Positions 21,313 through 31,061 of a stretch of 64,000 bases of DNA are shown piece by piece. Position numbers and translations under genes: made by a program. Source of the DNA: Lentzea pudingi (lineage in GTDB: Bacteria > Actinomycetota > Actinomycetes > Mycobacteriales > Pseudonocardiaceae); the NCBI RefSeq assembly GCF_014646255.1, contig NZ_BMNC01000006.1, positions 124,001 through 188,000 of the forward strand, given 5' to 3'. Position 1 is the first letter of the stretch; each line of letters opens with the position of its first letter. The notes beneath the pieces were generated by a model. That model was not told the DNA's origin, did not search any database, and saw only the letters and a list, made by a program, of their open reading frames with translations.

Positions 21313-22014
21313 ATGAAGATCGTCGTCACGGGCGGAACCGGCACTCTGGGCAAGCACGTCGTCCCCCTGCTGCGCGCGGCCGGAGCGGACGTGACGGTGC
21401 TGAGCCGCCACGGCGACATCGCCTGCGACCTGCTCGGCGAGGTCCCGGCGATCGAGGCCGACGTCGTGGTGCACCTCGCGGGCGGGCAGAAGGGGGACGA
21501 CGTCGCGACCCGCAACCTGCTGGCGGCCTGCCGCGGCGTCCGGCACCTCGTGCACATCTCGGTGATCGGCGCCGACACCGTGCCGTTGGCATGGTTGCGC
21601 ACGAAGCTCGCCTGCGAGGATGCGGTCGAGGCGTCGGGCATCCCGTTCACGATCCTGCGGGCCGCCCAGTTCCACGACCTGACGCTGAGCATGGTGCGCG
21701 GCCTCGCGAAGCTCCCGGTCGTGCCGGTGCCGGGGATGCGGTTGCAGCCCGTTGACGCCCGTGACGTGGCCCTCCGCCTCGCCGAACTGGCTCTGGGACA
21801 GCCCGCCGGTCGCGTGGCGGACCTCGCCGGGCCCGCGGTGTACGAGATGAGGCAGCTCGTGCGGGACTACCTGACGACCTCGGGCAAGCACCGGCTGACG
21901 GTGCCGGTGCGGCTGCCGGGCAAGGCGGGGAAGGCCTACCGGGGTGGGCAGAACCTGGCCCTGGACGGCGACCGCGGCACTCACACGTGGGAGGAGTTCC
22001 TGGCGAGCCGGTAG
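21313..22014 (+). CDS. NAD(P)-binding SDR/NmrA-like oxidoreductase (ECF41-associated COE protein)
   Basis: 233 aa. ATG 21313 with GGGAGGG just upstream. The N-terminal Rossmann motif VTGGTGTLGKHV binds the dinucleotide; the extended-SDR/NmrA-like body follows with no clear Ser-Tyr-Lys triad, so it may be a redox sensor or an epimerase-like enzyme. ECF41 sigma factors are typically linked to a carboxymuconolactone decarboxylase, oxidoreductase or epimerase (COE) gene which they transcribe; this gene, divergent from an ECF41 and behind an ECF41-like promoter, fits that role. The substrate is unknown. Confidence 0.8.
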   Translation: MKIVVTGGTGTLGKHVVPLLRAAGADVTVLSRHGDIACDLLGEVPAIEADVVVHLAGGQKGDDVATRNLLAACRGVRHLVHISVIGADTVPLAWLRTKLACEDAVEASGIPFTILRAAQFHDLTLSMVRGLAKLPVVPVPGMRLQPVDARDVALRLAELALGQPAGRVADLAGPAVYEMRQLVRDYLTTSGKHRLTVPVRLPGKAGKAYRGGQNLALDGDRGTHTWEEFLASR

Positions 22015-22026
22015 CATCCTGGCAAC

Positions 22027-22656
22027 GTGACAGGACTTCTCGCTGATCAGAACCCGTTGCCGTCCGGTGTGGACTCCCGGCTGCGCGAGCACCTCACGTT
22101 CCTCATCGAGGTCGACCGGCTCAAGACCGTGCTGCGCGCGTCCCCTCTCGCGGCGGCGGACAGGCGTGAGAACGACGCGGAGCACTCGTGGCACCTCGCG
22201 CTGATGGTCATGACGCTCGCGGAGTACGCCGACGAACCGATCGACGTCGGCCACACGATGAAGCTCGTGGTGGTGCACGACCTCGTCGAGATCTACGCCG
22301 GTGACACGCCGATCTACGACACCGCGCTGGGCGAGAGCCAGCAGGAACGCGAGGAGGCGGCCGCCGACCGGTTGTTCGGCATCCTGCCGCCGGACGCGGG
22401 CCGGACGTTGCGGGCGCTGTGGGACGAGTTCGAGGCGCGGCAGACGCCCGAGGCGCGGTTCGCGAAAGCCATGGACCGGCTGCAGCCGTTGCTGCTCAAC
22501 TGGATGGCGAAGGGCGGGACGTGGAGGACGCCGGGCGTGAGGGCTCAGGACGTCCGCGCTCGCAAGGCCGTGATCGGCGAGGGGTCGACGAAGCTCTGGG
22601 AAGCGGCGCTGGAGCTGATCGACGAGGGCGAGCGACGGGGCTGGGCGCGCGGCTGA
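22027..22656 (+). CDS. HD-domain hydrolase (YfbR-like 5'-deoxynucleotidase family)
   Basis: 209 aa. HD-superfamily metal ligands appear as DAEHSWHLAL (first His), then VVHDLVEIYAGDTPIYD with the HD pair, and a distal Asp. The family includes 5'-deoxyribonucleotidases. GTG 22027 is 12 nt after the previous stop; a TAGCAT at 22012-22017 suggests a promoter very close to the start, although read-through from the COE gene is equally possible. It ends at a two-way hairpin shared with nusB. Confidence 0.85.
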   Translation: MTGLLADQNPLPSGVDSRLREHLTFLIEVDRLKTVLRASPLAAADRRENDAEHSWHLALMVMTLAEYADEPIDVGHTMKLVVVHDLVEIYAGDTPIYDTALGESQQEREEAAADRLFGILPPDAGRTLRALWDEFEARQTPEARFAKAMDRLQPLLLNWMAKGGTWRTPGVRAQDVRARKAVIGEGSTKLWEAALELIDEGERRGWARG

Positions 22657-22664
22657 ACGCGCAA

Positions 22665-22695
22665 CGGCCGCCCACCCCCAGGGGGCAGGCGGCCG
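22665..22695. terminator. Bidirectional hairpin between the HD gene and nusB
   Basis: CGGCCGCC (22665-22672) pairs perfectly with GGCGGCCG (22688-22695), with a CCCCC/GGGGG inner helix. It lies between two convergent stops. Confidence 0.75.
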
Positions 22696-22711
22696 CCAGG
22701 CGGATCAGGAA

Positions 22712-23131
22712 CTAGAGGACGGCGCGCAGCTGGTCCGCGATGACCGCGATCCGGCCGAGCACACCGTTCACGAACCGCGGCGAGTCGTCCGTGGACAGGC
22801 CCTTGGCGAGTTCCACGGCCTCGTCGATCGCCACCGCGTCCGGCACGTCGGCCGCCCACAGCAGCTCGTACAGGCCGAGGCGCAGGATCGCGCGGTCGAC
22901 CGCCGGCATGCGCTGCAGGGTCCAGCCCTCGGCGTGTTCCGAGATGAGGTCGTCGATGCGCGAGCGGTGCGCGGTGACGCCCTCGACCAGGGAGACGGTG
23001 TAGTCGTTGATCGGCGGGACGTCCGGGGACCCGACGCGCGAGGCCAGCAACGTCACGGCGTCGCTGCCGAGCAGATCGGCTTCGTAGAGGAAGTCGACCG
23101 CGCGCTTGCGGGCCTTGCTCCGAGCACCCAT
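22712..23131 (-). CDS. nusB: Transcription antitermination factor NusB
   Basis: 139 aa all-helical protein that joins NusE (S10) on boxA RNA for rRNA transcription. N-terminal RKRAVDFLYEADL and C-terminal PRFVNGVLGRIA are the family signatures. ATG start overlaps the efp stop by 1 nt (TGATG). Confidence 0.96.
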   Translation of the reverse strand: MGARSKARKRAVDFLYEADLLGSDAVTLLASRVGSPDVPPINDYTVSLVEGVTAHRSRIDDLISEHAEGWTLQRMPAVDRAILRLGLYELLWAADVPDAVAIDEAVELAKGLSTDDSPRFVNGVLGRIAVIADQLRAVL

Positions 23132-23700
23132 CAGGACTTGTCGCTGATGCGGCCGAGGTAGCGGCCGTCGCGGGTGTCGACCTTGATCTTCTCGCCGGTC
23201 GTGACGAACAGCGGGACCTGGATCTCGGCGCCGGTCTCGAGGCGGGCGGGCTTGGTGCCACCCGTGGAGCGGTCGCCCTGCAGGCCGGGGTCGGTGTGCT
23301 CGATGACCAGCTCGACCGAGGTCGGGAGCTCGACGAACAGCGGGACGCCCTCGTGCGTCGCGACCATCGCCTCCTGGTTCTCCAGGAGGTAGTTCGCGGC
23401 GTCACTGACCGTCTCGGCCGGAACCGGGATCTGGTCGTAGGTGTCACCGTCCATGAAGATGAAGTCGGTGCCTTCCTTGTACAGGTAGGTCATGCCGCGC
23501 TTGTCCACGGTGGCGGTCTCGACCTTGGTGCCCGCGTTGAAGGTCTTGTCGACGACCTTCCCGGTCAGCACGTGCTTGAGGGTCGTGCGCACGAAGGCGC
23601 CACCCTTGCCGGGCTTGACGTGCTGGAACGCGGTGACGGTCCAGAGCTGGCCGTCGAGGTTCAGCACCAGGCCGTTCTTCAGGTCGTTCGTGGTGGCCAC
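23131..23700 (-). CDS. efp: Elongation factor P
   Basis: 189 aa, three beta-barrel domains. It rescues ribosomes stalled at polyproline. The loop KPGKGGA carries the potentially modified Lys at position 32; no EpmA/EpmB or EarP partner is visible in the window, in line with actinobacteria that use an unmodified loop Lys. It follows pepQ by 31 nt and overlaps nusB. Confidence 0.97.
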   Translation of the reverse strand: MATTNDLKNGLVLNLDGQLWTVTAFQHVKPGKGGAFVRTTLKHVLTGKVVDKTFNAGTKVETATVDKRGMTYLYKEGTDFIFMDGDTYDQIPVPAETVSDAANYLLENQEAMVATHEGVPLFVELPTSVELVIEHTDPGLQGDRSTGGTKPARLETGAEIQVPLFVTTGEKIKVDTRDGRYLGRISDKS

Positions 23701-23731
23701 GGTGGGATTTCTCCTGTGTAGGACGGGGGTG

Positions 23732-24802
23732 TCAGACGACCACGAGTTCTTTCGTGGTCAGGGTGAGGAGCTCCGGCCCGCTTTCGCGCACCACGAGGGT
23801 GTCCTCGATGCGGACCCCGCCCCGCCCCGACAAGTAGACGCCGGGCTCGACGGTGACCGCCATACCGGCCGAAAGTGTACCGGCACCCGCCTTCGACAAC
23901 GCCGGTGCCTCGTGGATCTCCAGCCCGACCCCGTGGCCCAGGCCGTGCAGGAACTCGTTCCCGTGCCCGGCCTTCTCGATCACCTCGCGCGACGCGTGGT
24001 CGACGTCGCTCACCCGCGCGCCGGGCGTGAGGGCGCCCCGTCCCGCCGCCTGCGACCGCGCGACCAGGTCGTACAGGTCGCGCTGCCAGTCCGCGGGCCT
24101 GCCGAGCACGAGCGTGCGGGTCATGTCGGAGTGGTAGCCGTCGACGAGCGCGCCGAAGTCGAGCTTGATGAGGTCGCCGGTGCGCAACGTCGCGTCCGTC
24201 GGCGAGTGGTGGGGCACGGCCGAGTTCGCGCCGAACGCCACGATCGAGGAGAACGACGGCCCCTCGGCGCCGTGGTCGAGCATGCGGCTCTCCAGCTCGC
24301 GCGCGACCTCGCGTTCGGTCCGGCCCGCGCGCAGGCCGCCGTGCCCGATCAACGCGGCGAGCGCGCGGTCGGCCGCCGCGCACGCCATCCGCAGCGCCTC
24401 GATCTCGACCTCGTCCTTGACCAGCCGCAGCTTCTCGACCAGGCCACCGGCCTTGTGCAGCTCGGCCTTGCCGGCGGCCGCGGTCAGCTCGTCCAGGCCG
24501 TCGACCGTGACGTGGTGGCTCTCGAACCCGAGCCTGCCCTTCGCCCTGGCCGCGAGCGCGGTGTCGCACGGCCGGTCGATCAGCCGCTCCAGGTCCGGCA
24601 CCTGCTTCGCCGACTGGGTGAGGTAACGGCCGTCCGTGCAGAACACGTCGTCGCCGTCCGCGCCGATGATCACGGCGGCGTTCGATCCGGTGAACCCGGT
24701 GAGGTACCGGACGTTCAGCAGGTTCGTCACGAGCAGCGCGTCCAGGTTCGTGGCCTGGAGCTCCTGGCGCAATGCGGTTCGGCGTGCGGCGTACGACGAC
24801 AT
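23732..24802 (-). CDS. pepQ: M24-family Xaa-Pro aminopeptidase/dipeptidase
   Basis: 356 aa. An N-terminal creatinase-like domain (about 1-125) is followed by the pita-bread metalloprotease domain with the five metal ligands visible: two Asp in KLDFGALVDGYHSDMTRT, His in HGLGHGVGLEIHE, Glu in VTVEPGVY and Glu in VRIEDT. It splits Xaa-Pro peptides. The placement just before efp is conserved in actinobacteria. ATG start is 35 nt from the divergent membrane protein gene. Confidence 0.93.
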   Translation of the reverse strand: MSSYAARRTALRQELQATNLDALLVTNLLNVRYLTGFTGSNAAVIIGADGDDVFCTDGRYLTQSAKQVPDLERLIDRPCDTALAARAKGRLGFESHHVTVDGLDELTAAAGKAELHKAGGLVEKLRLVKDEVEIEALRMACAAADRALAALIGHGGLRAGRTEREVARELESRMLDHGAEGPSFSSIVAFGANSAVPHHSPTDATLRTGDLIKLDFGALVDGYHSDMTRTLVLGRPADWQRDLYDLVARSQAAGRGALTPGARVSDVDHASREVIEKAGHGNEFLHGLGHGVGLEIHEAPALSKAGAGTLSAGMAVTVEPGVYLSGRGGVRIEDTLVVRESGPELLTLTTKELVVV

Positions 24803-24825
24803 GTCTCGCAGCGTACGGCCAGTCC

Positions 24826-24831
24826 TAAGCT
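24826..24831 (+). promoter_or_regulatory. -10 element of a probably leaderless transcript
   Basis: TAAGCT ends 6 nt before ATG 24838, which would place the transcription start at or next to the start codon. No Shine-Dalgarno is seen. Confidence 0.5.
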
Positions 24832-24837
24832 GTCCGC

Positions 24838-25248
24838 ATGAGTCCTTGGTTCGTCCGTGCGTTGTGGATGGGGCTCCTGCACGGAGCCGTGCAGACCGGC
24901 GTGGCGGCGGTGAGCGTGCGCAGCCCCGAGGCCTCGTCGATCCGCCCGATCGCTCTGGGACTGCTGATCGTCGCCGCGGTGCTCTGGGGCGCGGTCGACA
25001 CGCTGCGCGAGCTGGAGGGGCGCGGCATGCAGTGGTTCATCGCGTCGCTGATCGCCGGTCCGTTCGCCGGAGCCCTGGGCGTCATCGGGTCGGCGTTGCT
25101 GGTCGACCAGACCGGGCAGGAGGCGCTGTGGGTCGCGCTGACGGGCGGGGCGGCGTTCACGGCGTTGCTCGTGCTCGCCCCCGCTGGCCTGGGGATGCTG
25201 CTGGGCGGGTTCCTGGCGAAGAAGGACCCGGCTAGTCCGACGAGCTGA
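24838..25248 (+). CDS. Small four-helix membrane protein (B-4DMT-like)
   Basis: 136 aa with four membrane helices at roughly residues 7-27, 38-56, 65-88 and 97-122. Resembles the short drug/metabolite-transporter-like (B-4DMT) proteins common in Pseudonocardiaceae; no substrate can be inferred. Probably leaderless. Its 3' end overlaps the convergent lipoprotein gene by 17 nt once the latter's frameshift is corrected. Confidence 0.75.
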   Translation: MSPWFVRALWMGLLHGAVQTGVAAVSVRSPEASSIRPIALGLLIVAAVLWGAVDTLRELEGRGMQWFIASLIAGPFAGALGVIGSALLVDQTGQEALWVALTGGAAFTALLVLAPAGLGMLLGGFLAKKDPASPTS

Positions 25249-25854
25249 CGGTGAGCAGGTAGCGCGCCGTCGTGCGGAAGTCGCCCGACTCCCCCGCACC
25301 ACCAGTTCGTGCTCACCCGGCGTGAGCGGCGGGATCCACGCCCACAGCCCGCACCCCTGCCCCGCCACGCGTCCCTCGCGCTGTCCCATGACGTTGTTCT
25401 CGGCGGCCTGGTAGGTGACCGCGACCGGCGTGATCCGGCGCAGTTCCAGCAGTTGCCCGTCGAGCGTCACCGAGCCCTTGGCACCGTCCATGAACGTCGC
25501 ACAGTTCGCGTCCGTGGAGACCAGGTTGAGCGCGGGACCGGCGAGCGGGCGCCCGGCGGGCACCTGGCACCGGCGGTCGACGGTGCCACCGAACGTGCCG
25601 GCGAAGAACCACACGTCCTTCGGCTGGTCCTGGCCGCACCACTGGCCGGTGTCGTCGACCACGGGGTTGCGGTTCGCCGGGCTCGACGCGGCCCACGTCC
25701 ACCACTTCGCCTGCAGCTCCTGGTCCGACAGCTGCCCGCCCGACTCCGCCGTCGTCCCGCTGCTGACGGGGGCGGGCTCCCGCGCGGCCGCGCATCCGGC
25801 CAGGAGCAGGGCGACCGCGGCGATGAACAGTCTGGGCACGATCGGCATCCTCAC
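25232..25854 (-). CDS. Secreted lipoprotein, unknown function, with apparent -1 G frameshift near the 3' end
   Basis: A lipoprotein signal (MRMPIVPRLFIAAVALLLAGC, lipobox LLAGC with Cys at residue 21) is followed by a Cys-containing beta-rich extracellular domain of about 185 residues. As read, the frame continues past HELVVRG into a run antisense to the membrane gene and would stop only at 24727. If one G is added to the G5 run at 25291-25295 (minus strand), the protein instead ends HELVVRGESGDFRTTARYLL... with TAG at 25234-25232, a sensible ending just short of the convergent gene. Either a sequencing error or a recent mutation. No family recognised. Confidence 0.7.
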
Positions 25855-25858
25855 ACGT

Positions 25859-26236
25859 TCAGACGCCTACCAGCTCGATTTCGAACCCGTCCGCGTTCTC
25901 CAGGAACGCCGCGTAGTGGTCCGGTCCTCCCGCGTGAGGATGCCTGTCCGCGAACATGAGCTTCCAGCCGTTGGCCTCGGATTCCCGGGTCAGGCGGTCG
26001 ACGTTCTCGCGGGTGTCGGCGTGCAGGGCGAGGTGGTTCAGGCCCGCCCGCATCCGGTCGTGCGGGCCGGTCATGGCGCTGGACTGCTCGACCACGACGT
26101 AGGTGTCGCCGAGCTTCCAGCTGACGCCGGCGGTCCAGCGCTGGTGCTCGGTCCAGCCGAGCTCGGCGAAGAGCCAGCCGAAGGTGGCCTCGGCGCGGGC
26201 GAGGTCCGGTACCCACAGTTCGACGTGGTGCAGCAC
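25859..26236 (-). CDS. VOC (glyoxalase/bleomycin-resistance) family protein
   Basis: 125 aa with the two beta-alpha-beta-beta-beta modules of the vicinal oxygen chelate fold: His in LHHVELWVPDL, the central LNHLALHA and a C-terminal FLENADGFEIELV metal-ligand Glu. Enzymatic substrate unknown. It stops 4 nt after the lipoprotein's start region and is divergent from the GNAT gene with only 25 nt between the starts. Confidence 0.88.
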   Translation of the reverse strand: MLHHVELWVPDLARAEATFGWLFAELGWTEHQRWTAGVSWKLGDTYVVVEQSSAMTGPHDRMRAGLNHLALHADTRENVDRLTRESEANGWKLMFADRHPHAGGPDHYAAFLENADGFEIELVGV

Positions 26237-26248
26237 GTCCCCAGTTTC

Positions 26249-26254
26249 TACGAT
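26249..26254 (+). promoter_or_regulatory. -10 element of a probably leaderless transcript
   Basis: TACGAT ends 7 nt before GTG 26262; there is no Shine-Dalgarno in the 25 nt between the divergent genes, so the mRNA probably begins at the start codon. Confidence 0.55.
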
Positions 26255-26261
26255 CGGCTCC

Positions 26262-27011
26262 GTGAAGATCGTCTCGAACTCCTCGCGCCCGGATCTGCAG
26301 GGACCGGCCCAAGCCCCGCTGAGGGACGGCTGGCCGGGGTTCGTGCTGCGCGGCCGGATCCCCGCGACCCACCGCGACGCCGTGGCGGAGTACTTCCCGC
26401 GCTACGACGTGCGGCTGCTCGATGACGACGACTCGGTGCTCGCGCGGGCGACGGCGGTGGCCCTGAGCTGGGACGGCTCGTCCGACGGCCTGCCGGACGG
26501 CGGGTACGACGGCGCCCTGGTCGCGGCGGTCACCGAGCACGAGAGCGGCATCGCGCCCGACGCGTTGTGCGTCGTCGCGGCGACCGTGCGGACCGACCGC
26601 ACCGGTGGCGGGCTGGCGGGCGAGGTGCTCACCCGGCTGCGCGAACGGGCCGCTGACGATGGGCTCGCGCGAGTCATCGTGCCGGTGCGACCCACTTTGA
26701 AGGCCAGCTACCCGTTGACGGCCATGGCGGACTTCCAGCACTGGACGCGCGAGGACGGCCTGCACCTCGACCCGTGGGTCCGCACGCACCAGCGGCTCGG
26801 TGCCACGGTCGTCCAGCCCGCGCCGCGGTCGATGGTCGTGACCGGGACGGTCGCGGAGTGGGAGCGGTGGACGGGCATGGCGTTCCCGCAGACCGGGCGG
26901 TACGTGGTCGCGGGCGGGCTGGACCTGCTGGCGATCGACCGGGAGCGCGACCAGGGGGTCTACGAGGAGACGAACCTCTGGATGCGCCACCCGGACGGCG
27001 CTGCTCCGTGA
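26262..27011 (+). CDS. GNAT-fold acyltransferase-like protein
   Basis: 249 aa. GTG 26262 begins MKIVSNSSRPDLQ; the longer frame would overlap the divergent VOC gene. The middle (SDGLPDGGYDGALVAAVTEHE ... CVVAATVRTDRTGGGLAGEVLTRLRERAA) resembles the acetyl-CoA pyrophosphate loop of GNAT enzymes (TDRTGGGLAGEVL), with a long C-terminal extension. Similar proteins occur as unnamed acetyltransferases in actinobacteria. Substrate unknown. It is followed by about 250 nt of non-coding DNA containing a short GTGCGCGG triplication near 27121-27150. Confidence 0.7.
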   Translation: MKIVSNSSRPDLQGPAQAPLRDGWPGFVLRGRIPATHRDAVAEYFPRYDVRLLDDDDSVLARATAVALSWDGSSDGLPDGGYDGALVAAVTEHESGIAPDALCVVAATVRTDRTGGGLAGEVLTRLRERAADDGLARVIVPVRPTLKASYPLTAMADFQHWTREDGLHLDPWVRTHQRLGATVVQPAPRSMVVTGTVAEWERWTGMAFPQTGRYVVAGGLDLLAIDRERDQGVYEETNLWMRHPDGAAP

Positions 27012-27261
27012 CCCGCCCGAAGGTTCGGCCGGCACGGAGGCGGTGGGACCGACCAGGCCACGGGGGCTGGCAAGTCACGGGGCTGGCAAGGACCCCGGGC
27101 AACTCCGGCCCAGAAGTACGGGTGCGCGGGTGCGCGGGTGCGCAGCCTGCTGTTCGCGATGACCCCCAGGCAACCAGCGGCCGCGACCCGACACGAACAC
27201 GCTGGAGGCGCTCTTCATCAGCGCGACCGCACTCGCCGCCGTGGCCCCTGCCGAGCCGGCG

Positions 27262-27690
27262 CTACTTCCTGAGCGACAGCCAGCGCAGGGCGAGCAGGTA
27301 GCCCTCGACGCCGAGGCCCGCGATCACGCCGGTCGCGACCGCCGAGATGACGCTGTGGTGCCGGAACTCCTCGCGCTGGTGGATGTTCGAGATGTGCACC
27401 TCGACCAGCGGCGCCGTGAGCTGGGAGCACGCGTCGCGCAGTGCGATCGAGTAGTGCGTCCAGGCAGCGCCGTTGAGGATCACGGGGGTGGAGGCGTCGG
27501 CGGCCTCGTGCAGCCACCCCACCATCTCGCCCTCGTGGTTGGTCTGGCGGACCTCGACGTCGAAGCCGAGGTCCTTGCCCTCCGCCACGCACAGCTCGAC
27601 GAGGTCTGCGTGCGTGGTGCTGCCGTAGATGAGCGGCTCGCGGGTGCCCAGGCGGTTGAGGTTCGGGCCGTTGAGAACCAGGACCTTCAC
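27262..27690 (-). CDS. aroQ: Type II 3-dehydroquinate dehydratase
   Basis: 142 aa; third step of the shikimate pathway. N-terminal NGPNLNRLGTREP with the flexible-loop Arg, the active-site EVHISNIHQREEFRHHS segment with catalytic His, and length are typical. The usual NPGAYTHTS motif is NGAAWTHYS here, a conservative variation. ATG start overlaps the aroB stop by 4 nt. Confidence 0.95.
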   Translation of the reverse strand: MKVLVLNGPNLNRLGTREPLIYGSTTHADLVELCVAEGKDLGFDVEVRQTNHEGEMVGWLHEAADASTPVILNGAAWTHYSIALRDACSQLTAPLVEVHISNIHQREEFRHHSVISAVATGVIAGLGVEGYLLALRWLSLRK

Positions 27691-28799
27691 AGCAGCACCG
27701 TCCCGCCCGAGGAAGGCTTGGGCTCCGCGGCGACGGCTCCGTACGCGGCGGCGATCAGGGCCGGGTCCGGACCTTCGAGGCGGCCTGGCTTGGCGAGGCC
27801 GTCGAGGACGACGAAGCGGAGCACGCCCGCCTTGTTCTTCTTGTCGACCTTCATGCCCTCCATGAGCTGCGGGAGGCCGTCCGCGTCGTAGGTCGTCGGC
27901 AGGCCGAGCGACTCGAGGACGCGCTTGTGGCGGTCGGCCGTCTCGTCGTCGAGGCGGCCTGCCAGGCGGGCCAGTTCGGCGGCGAAGACCAGGCCCACGC
28001 TGATCGCGGCGCCGTGGCGCCAGCGGTAGCGCTCGCGGCGTTCGATGGCGTGGCCGAGGGTGTGGCCGTAGTTCAGGATCTCGCGCAGGTTCGACTCGCG
28101 CAGGTCGGTCGTGACGACGTCGGCCTTGATCTGGATCTTGCGGCGGACCAGGTCGGCGAGCACCTCGCCCGTGGGGTCCAGAGCGGCCTGGGGGTCGGCC
28201 TCGATCAGGTCGAGGATGACCGGGTCGGCGATGAAGCCGCCCTTCACGATCTCGGCCATGCCCGCGATGAGTTCGTTGCGCGGCAACGTCTCCAGGGTGG
28301 CGAGGTCGACGAAGATGGCGTCGGGCTCGTAGAACGTGCCGACGAGGTTCTTGCCCGCGTCGGTGTTGATGCCGGTCTTGCCGCCGACCGCCGCGTCGAC
28401 CATGCCGAGCAGCGTCGTCGGGATGTTGACCAGCCGCACGCCGCGCATCCAGGTGGACGCGACGAAGCCCGCGAGGTCCGTGACCGCGCCGCCGCCGAGG
28501 CCGACGACGACGTCGGAGCGCGACAGGCCGATCTTGCCCAGCACGTCCCAGCAGAAGCCCGCGACGGCCAGGTCCTTGCCGTCCTCGGCGTCGGGGACCT
28601 CGACTCGGTGCGCGTCGGCGCCCACGGCCTTGAGCTCGTCGACCAGCACCTTGGCGGTCTCGGCCAGGGTCGGCTGGTGCACGATCGCGATCTTGGCGGT
28701 GCCGCCGAGGAACTCGACGATGTCGCCGAGCAGGCCGCGGCCGATCACCACGTCGTAGGGCTTCTCCGCGGCGACCCTGATGCGCACGGGCTCGGTCAT
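27687..28799 (-). CDS. aroB: 3-dehydroquinate synthase
   Basis: 370 aa; NAD-dependent cyclisation of DAHP. Glycine-rich VVGLGGGAVTDLAGFVA, TTLLGMVDAAVGGKTGIN and zinc ligands (Glu in MAEIVKGG, His in NYGHTLGHAIE) are all present. The open frame continues upstream through aroK; ATG 28799 is the start because it overlaps the aroK stop by 4 nt and gives MTEPVRIRVAAEKPYDV. Confidence 0.97.
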   Translation of the reverse strand: MTEPVRIRVAAEKPYDVVIGRGLLGDIVEFLGGTAKIAIVHQPTLAETAKVLVDELKAVGADAHRVEVPDAEDGKDLAVAGFCWDVLGKIGLSRSDVVVGLGGGAVTDLAGFVASTWMRGVRLVNIPTTLLGMVDAAVGGKTGINTDAGKNLVGTFYEPDAIFVDLATLETLPRNELIAGMAEIVKGGFIADPVILDLIEADPQAALDPTGEVLADLVRRKIQIKADVVTTDLRESNLREILNYGHTLGHAIERRERYRWRHGAAISVGLVFAAELARLAGRLDDETADRHKRVLESLGLPTTYDADGLPQLMEGMKVDKKNKAGVLRFVVLDGLAKPGRLEGPDPALIAAAYGAVAAEPKPSSGGTVLL

Positions 28800-29298
28800 G
28801 CTTGCTCTCCCTTGATCACCGCGTCGGTCACCCGGTCCGGATCGAGTGAGTCCGTGAGGACCTCGATCGTCGCGACCTCGCGGTACAGTGGCAGGCGCGC
28901 GTCCAGCAGCGCCTTGAAGGTGGCGCGCGGGTTGATGCCGGTCAGCAGCGGGCGGTTGGCCGCCAGCCCCGTGCGGCGCACGCCTTCGGCCATGCCCACG
29001 TTCAGGAACACGACGGTGTGCTCGCGCAGCCGGTCGCGGGTCGCGGCGGACAGCACCGCTCCCCCGCCCAGCGCCAGCACGCCCTCGTGCTCGACCAGCG
29101 CCTTGGCGACCGCTTCCTCTTCCATGGCGCGGAAAGCGGGCTCGCCGTCGTCGGTGAAGATGTCCGAGATGGGCTTGCCCGCCAGCTCGACGATGTCCGC
29201 GTCGACGTCGCGGAACGGCAGCCCCAGGCGCGCCGCCAGCAGCTCGCTGACGGTGGTCTTGCCCGCGCCGGGCGGGCCGACCACGACGTAGCGCGGGC

Positions 29299-29302
<4 letters not shown>
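28796..29302 (-). CDS. aroK: Shikimate kinase
   Basis: 168 aa; P-loop GPPGAGKTT near residue 9, substrate-binding DVDADIVE and the ALGGGAVL segment. It phosphorylates shikimate. Both ends overlap neighbouring aro genes by 4 nt. Confidence 0.97.
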
Positions 29303-30498
<1,196 letters not shown>

Positions 30499-30511
30499 GT
30501 TCACAATCCTT

Positions 30512-30964
30512 TCACAGCGTCGTCAACGCCCAGGTGGCGGCCAGCAAGCCCGGTCCGTGCGGCACCGCACGCCTGCGCCGGAGGGCGGCGACGGCGAGGC
30601 TGACCACGCTCGACAGGATCGCCGCAGGTAACAGCGCCGGCAGCGGGAGCGCCGCGCCGAGTCCGAAGGCGAGCTTCACGTCCCCGCCGCCCATCAGCGC
30701 GGGCCGCCACCGCCGGACGAGGAGATGCGCGCCACCGAAAACGAGCGCCGACAGCACCGCCGCTCCCAGCCCGTGGAACTGCAGGAGCAGCAACGCGGCC
30801 CCCAACGGGAGGGTCAGCGCGTCCGGCAACCGGTGGTGCCGCAGGTCGATCATCGCGAGCACGATGCCGAACCAGGCCAGCAGGAACGACGAGGGCGGTG
30901 CGTCCAGGACGGCGGCGACCGTCCACAGCGAACCCAGCACAGACGCGAGCAGGACCGTGGTCAT
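30512..30964 (-). CDS. Prepilin peptidase-like A24 membrane protease
   Basis: 150 aa, mostly hydrophobic, about five helices. The two catalytic Asp of A24 aspartic proteases are seen in MIDLRHHRLPD and GGGDVKL. It is a short form lacking the N-terminal methylase domain, as in Flp/Tad-type TadV/CpaA proteins, that cleaves prepilin leaders at the membrane. No pilin or secretion genes are nearby; it sits directly upstream of aroC, a position seen in mycobacteria and relatives. ATG 30964 chosen; a longer frame upstream is not protein-like. Confidence 0.85.
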   Translation of the reverse strand: MTTVLLASVLGSLWTVAAVLDAPPSSFLLAWFGIVLAMIDLRHHRLPDALTLPLGAALLLLQFHGLGAAVLSALVFGGAHLLVRRWRPALMGGGDVKLAFGLGAALPLPALLPAAILSSVVSLAVAALRRRRAVPHGPGLLAATWALTTL

Positions 30965-31061
30965 GGCACCACGGTCCTGCTCGGTACGACCAAGTACAAA
31001 TCCCGGCCTGTCGTGAACGGACCGTTCACGCGGGACTGAAGAGAACGCTCGGACCAGCGGT

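Noticed and set aside
24727..25231. Long C-terminal continuation of the lipoprotein frame
   Set aside because: It is antisense to the four-helix membrane protein gene, very Arg/Gln-rich and explained by a one-base frameshift.
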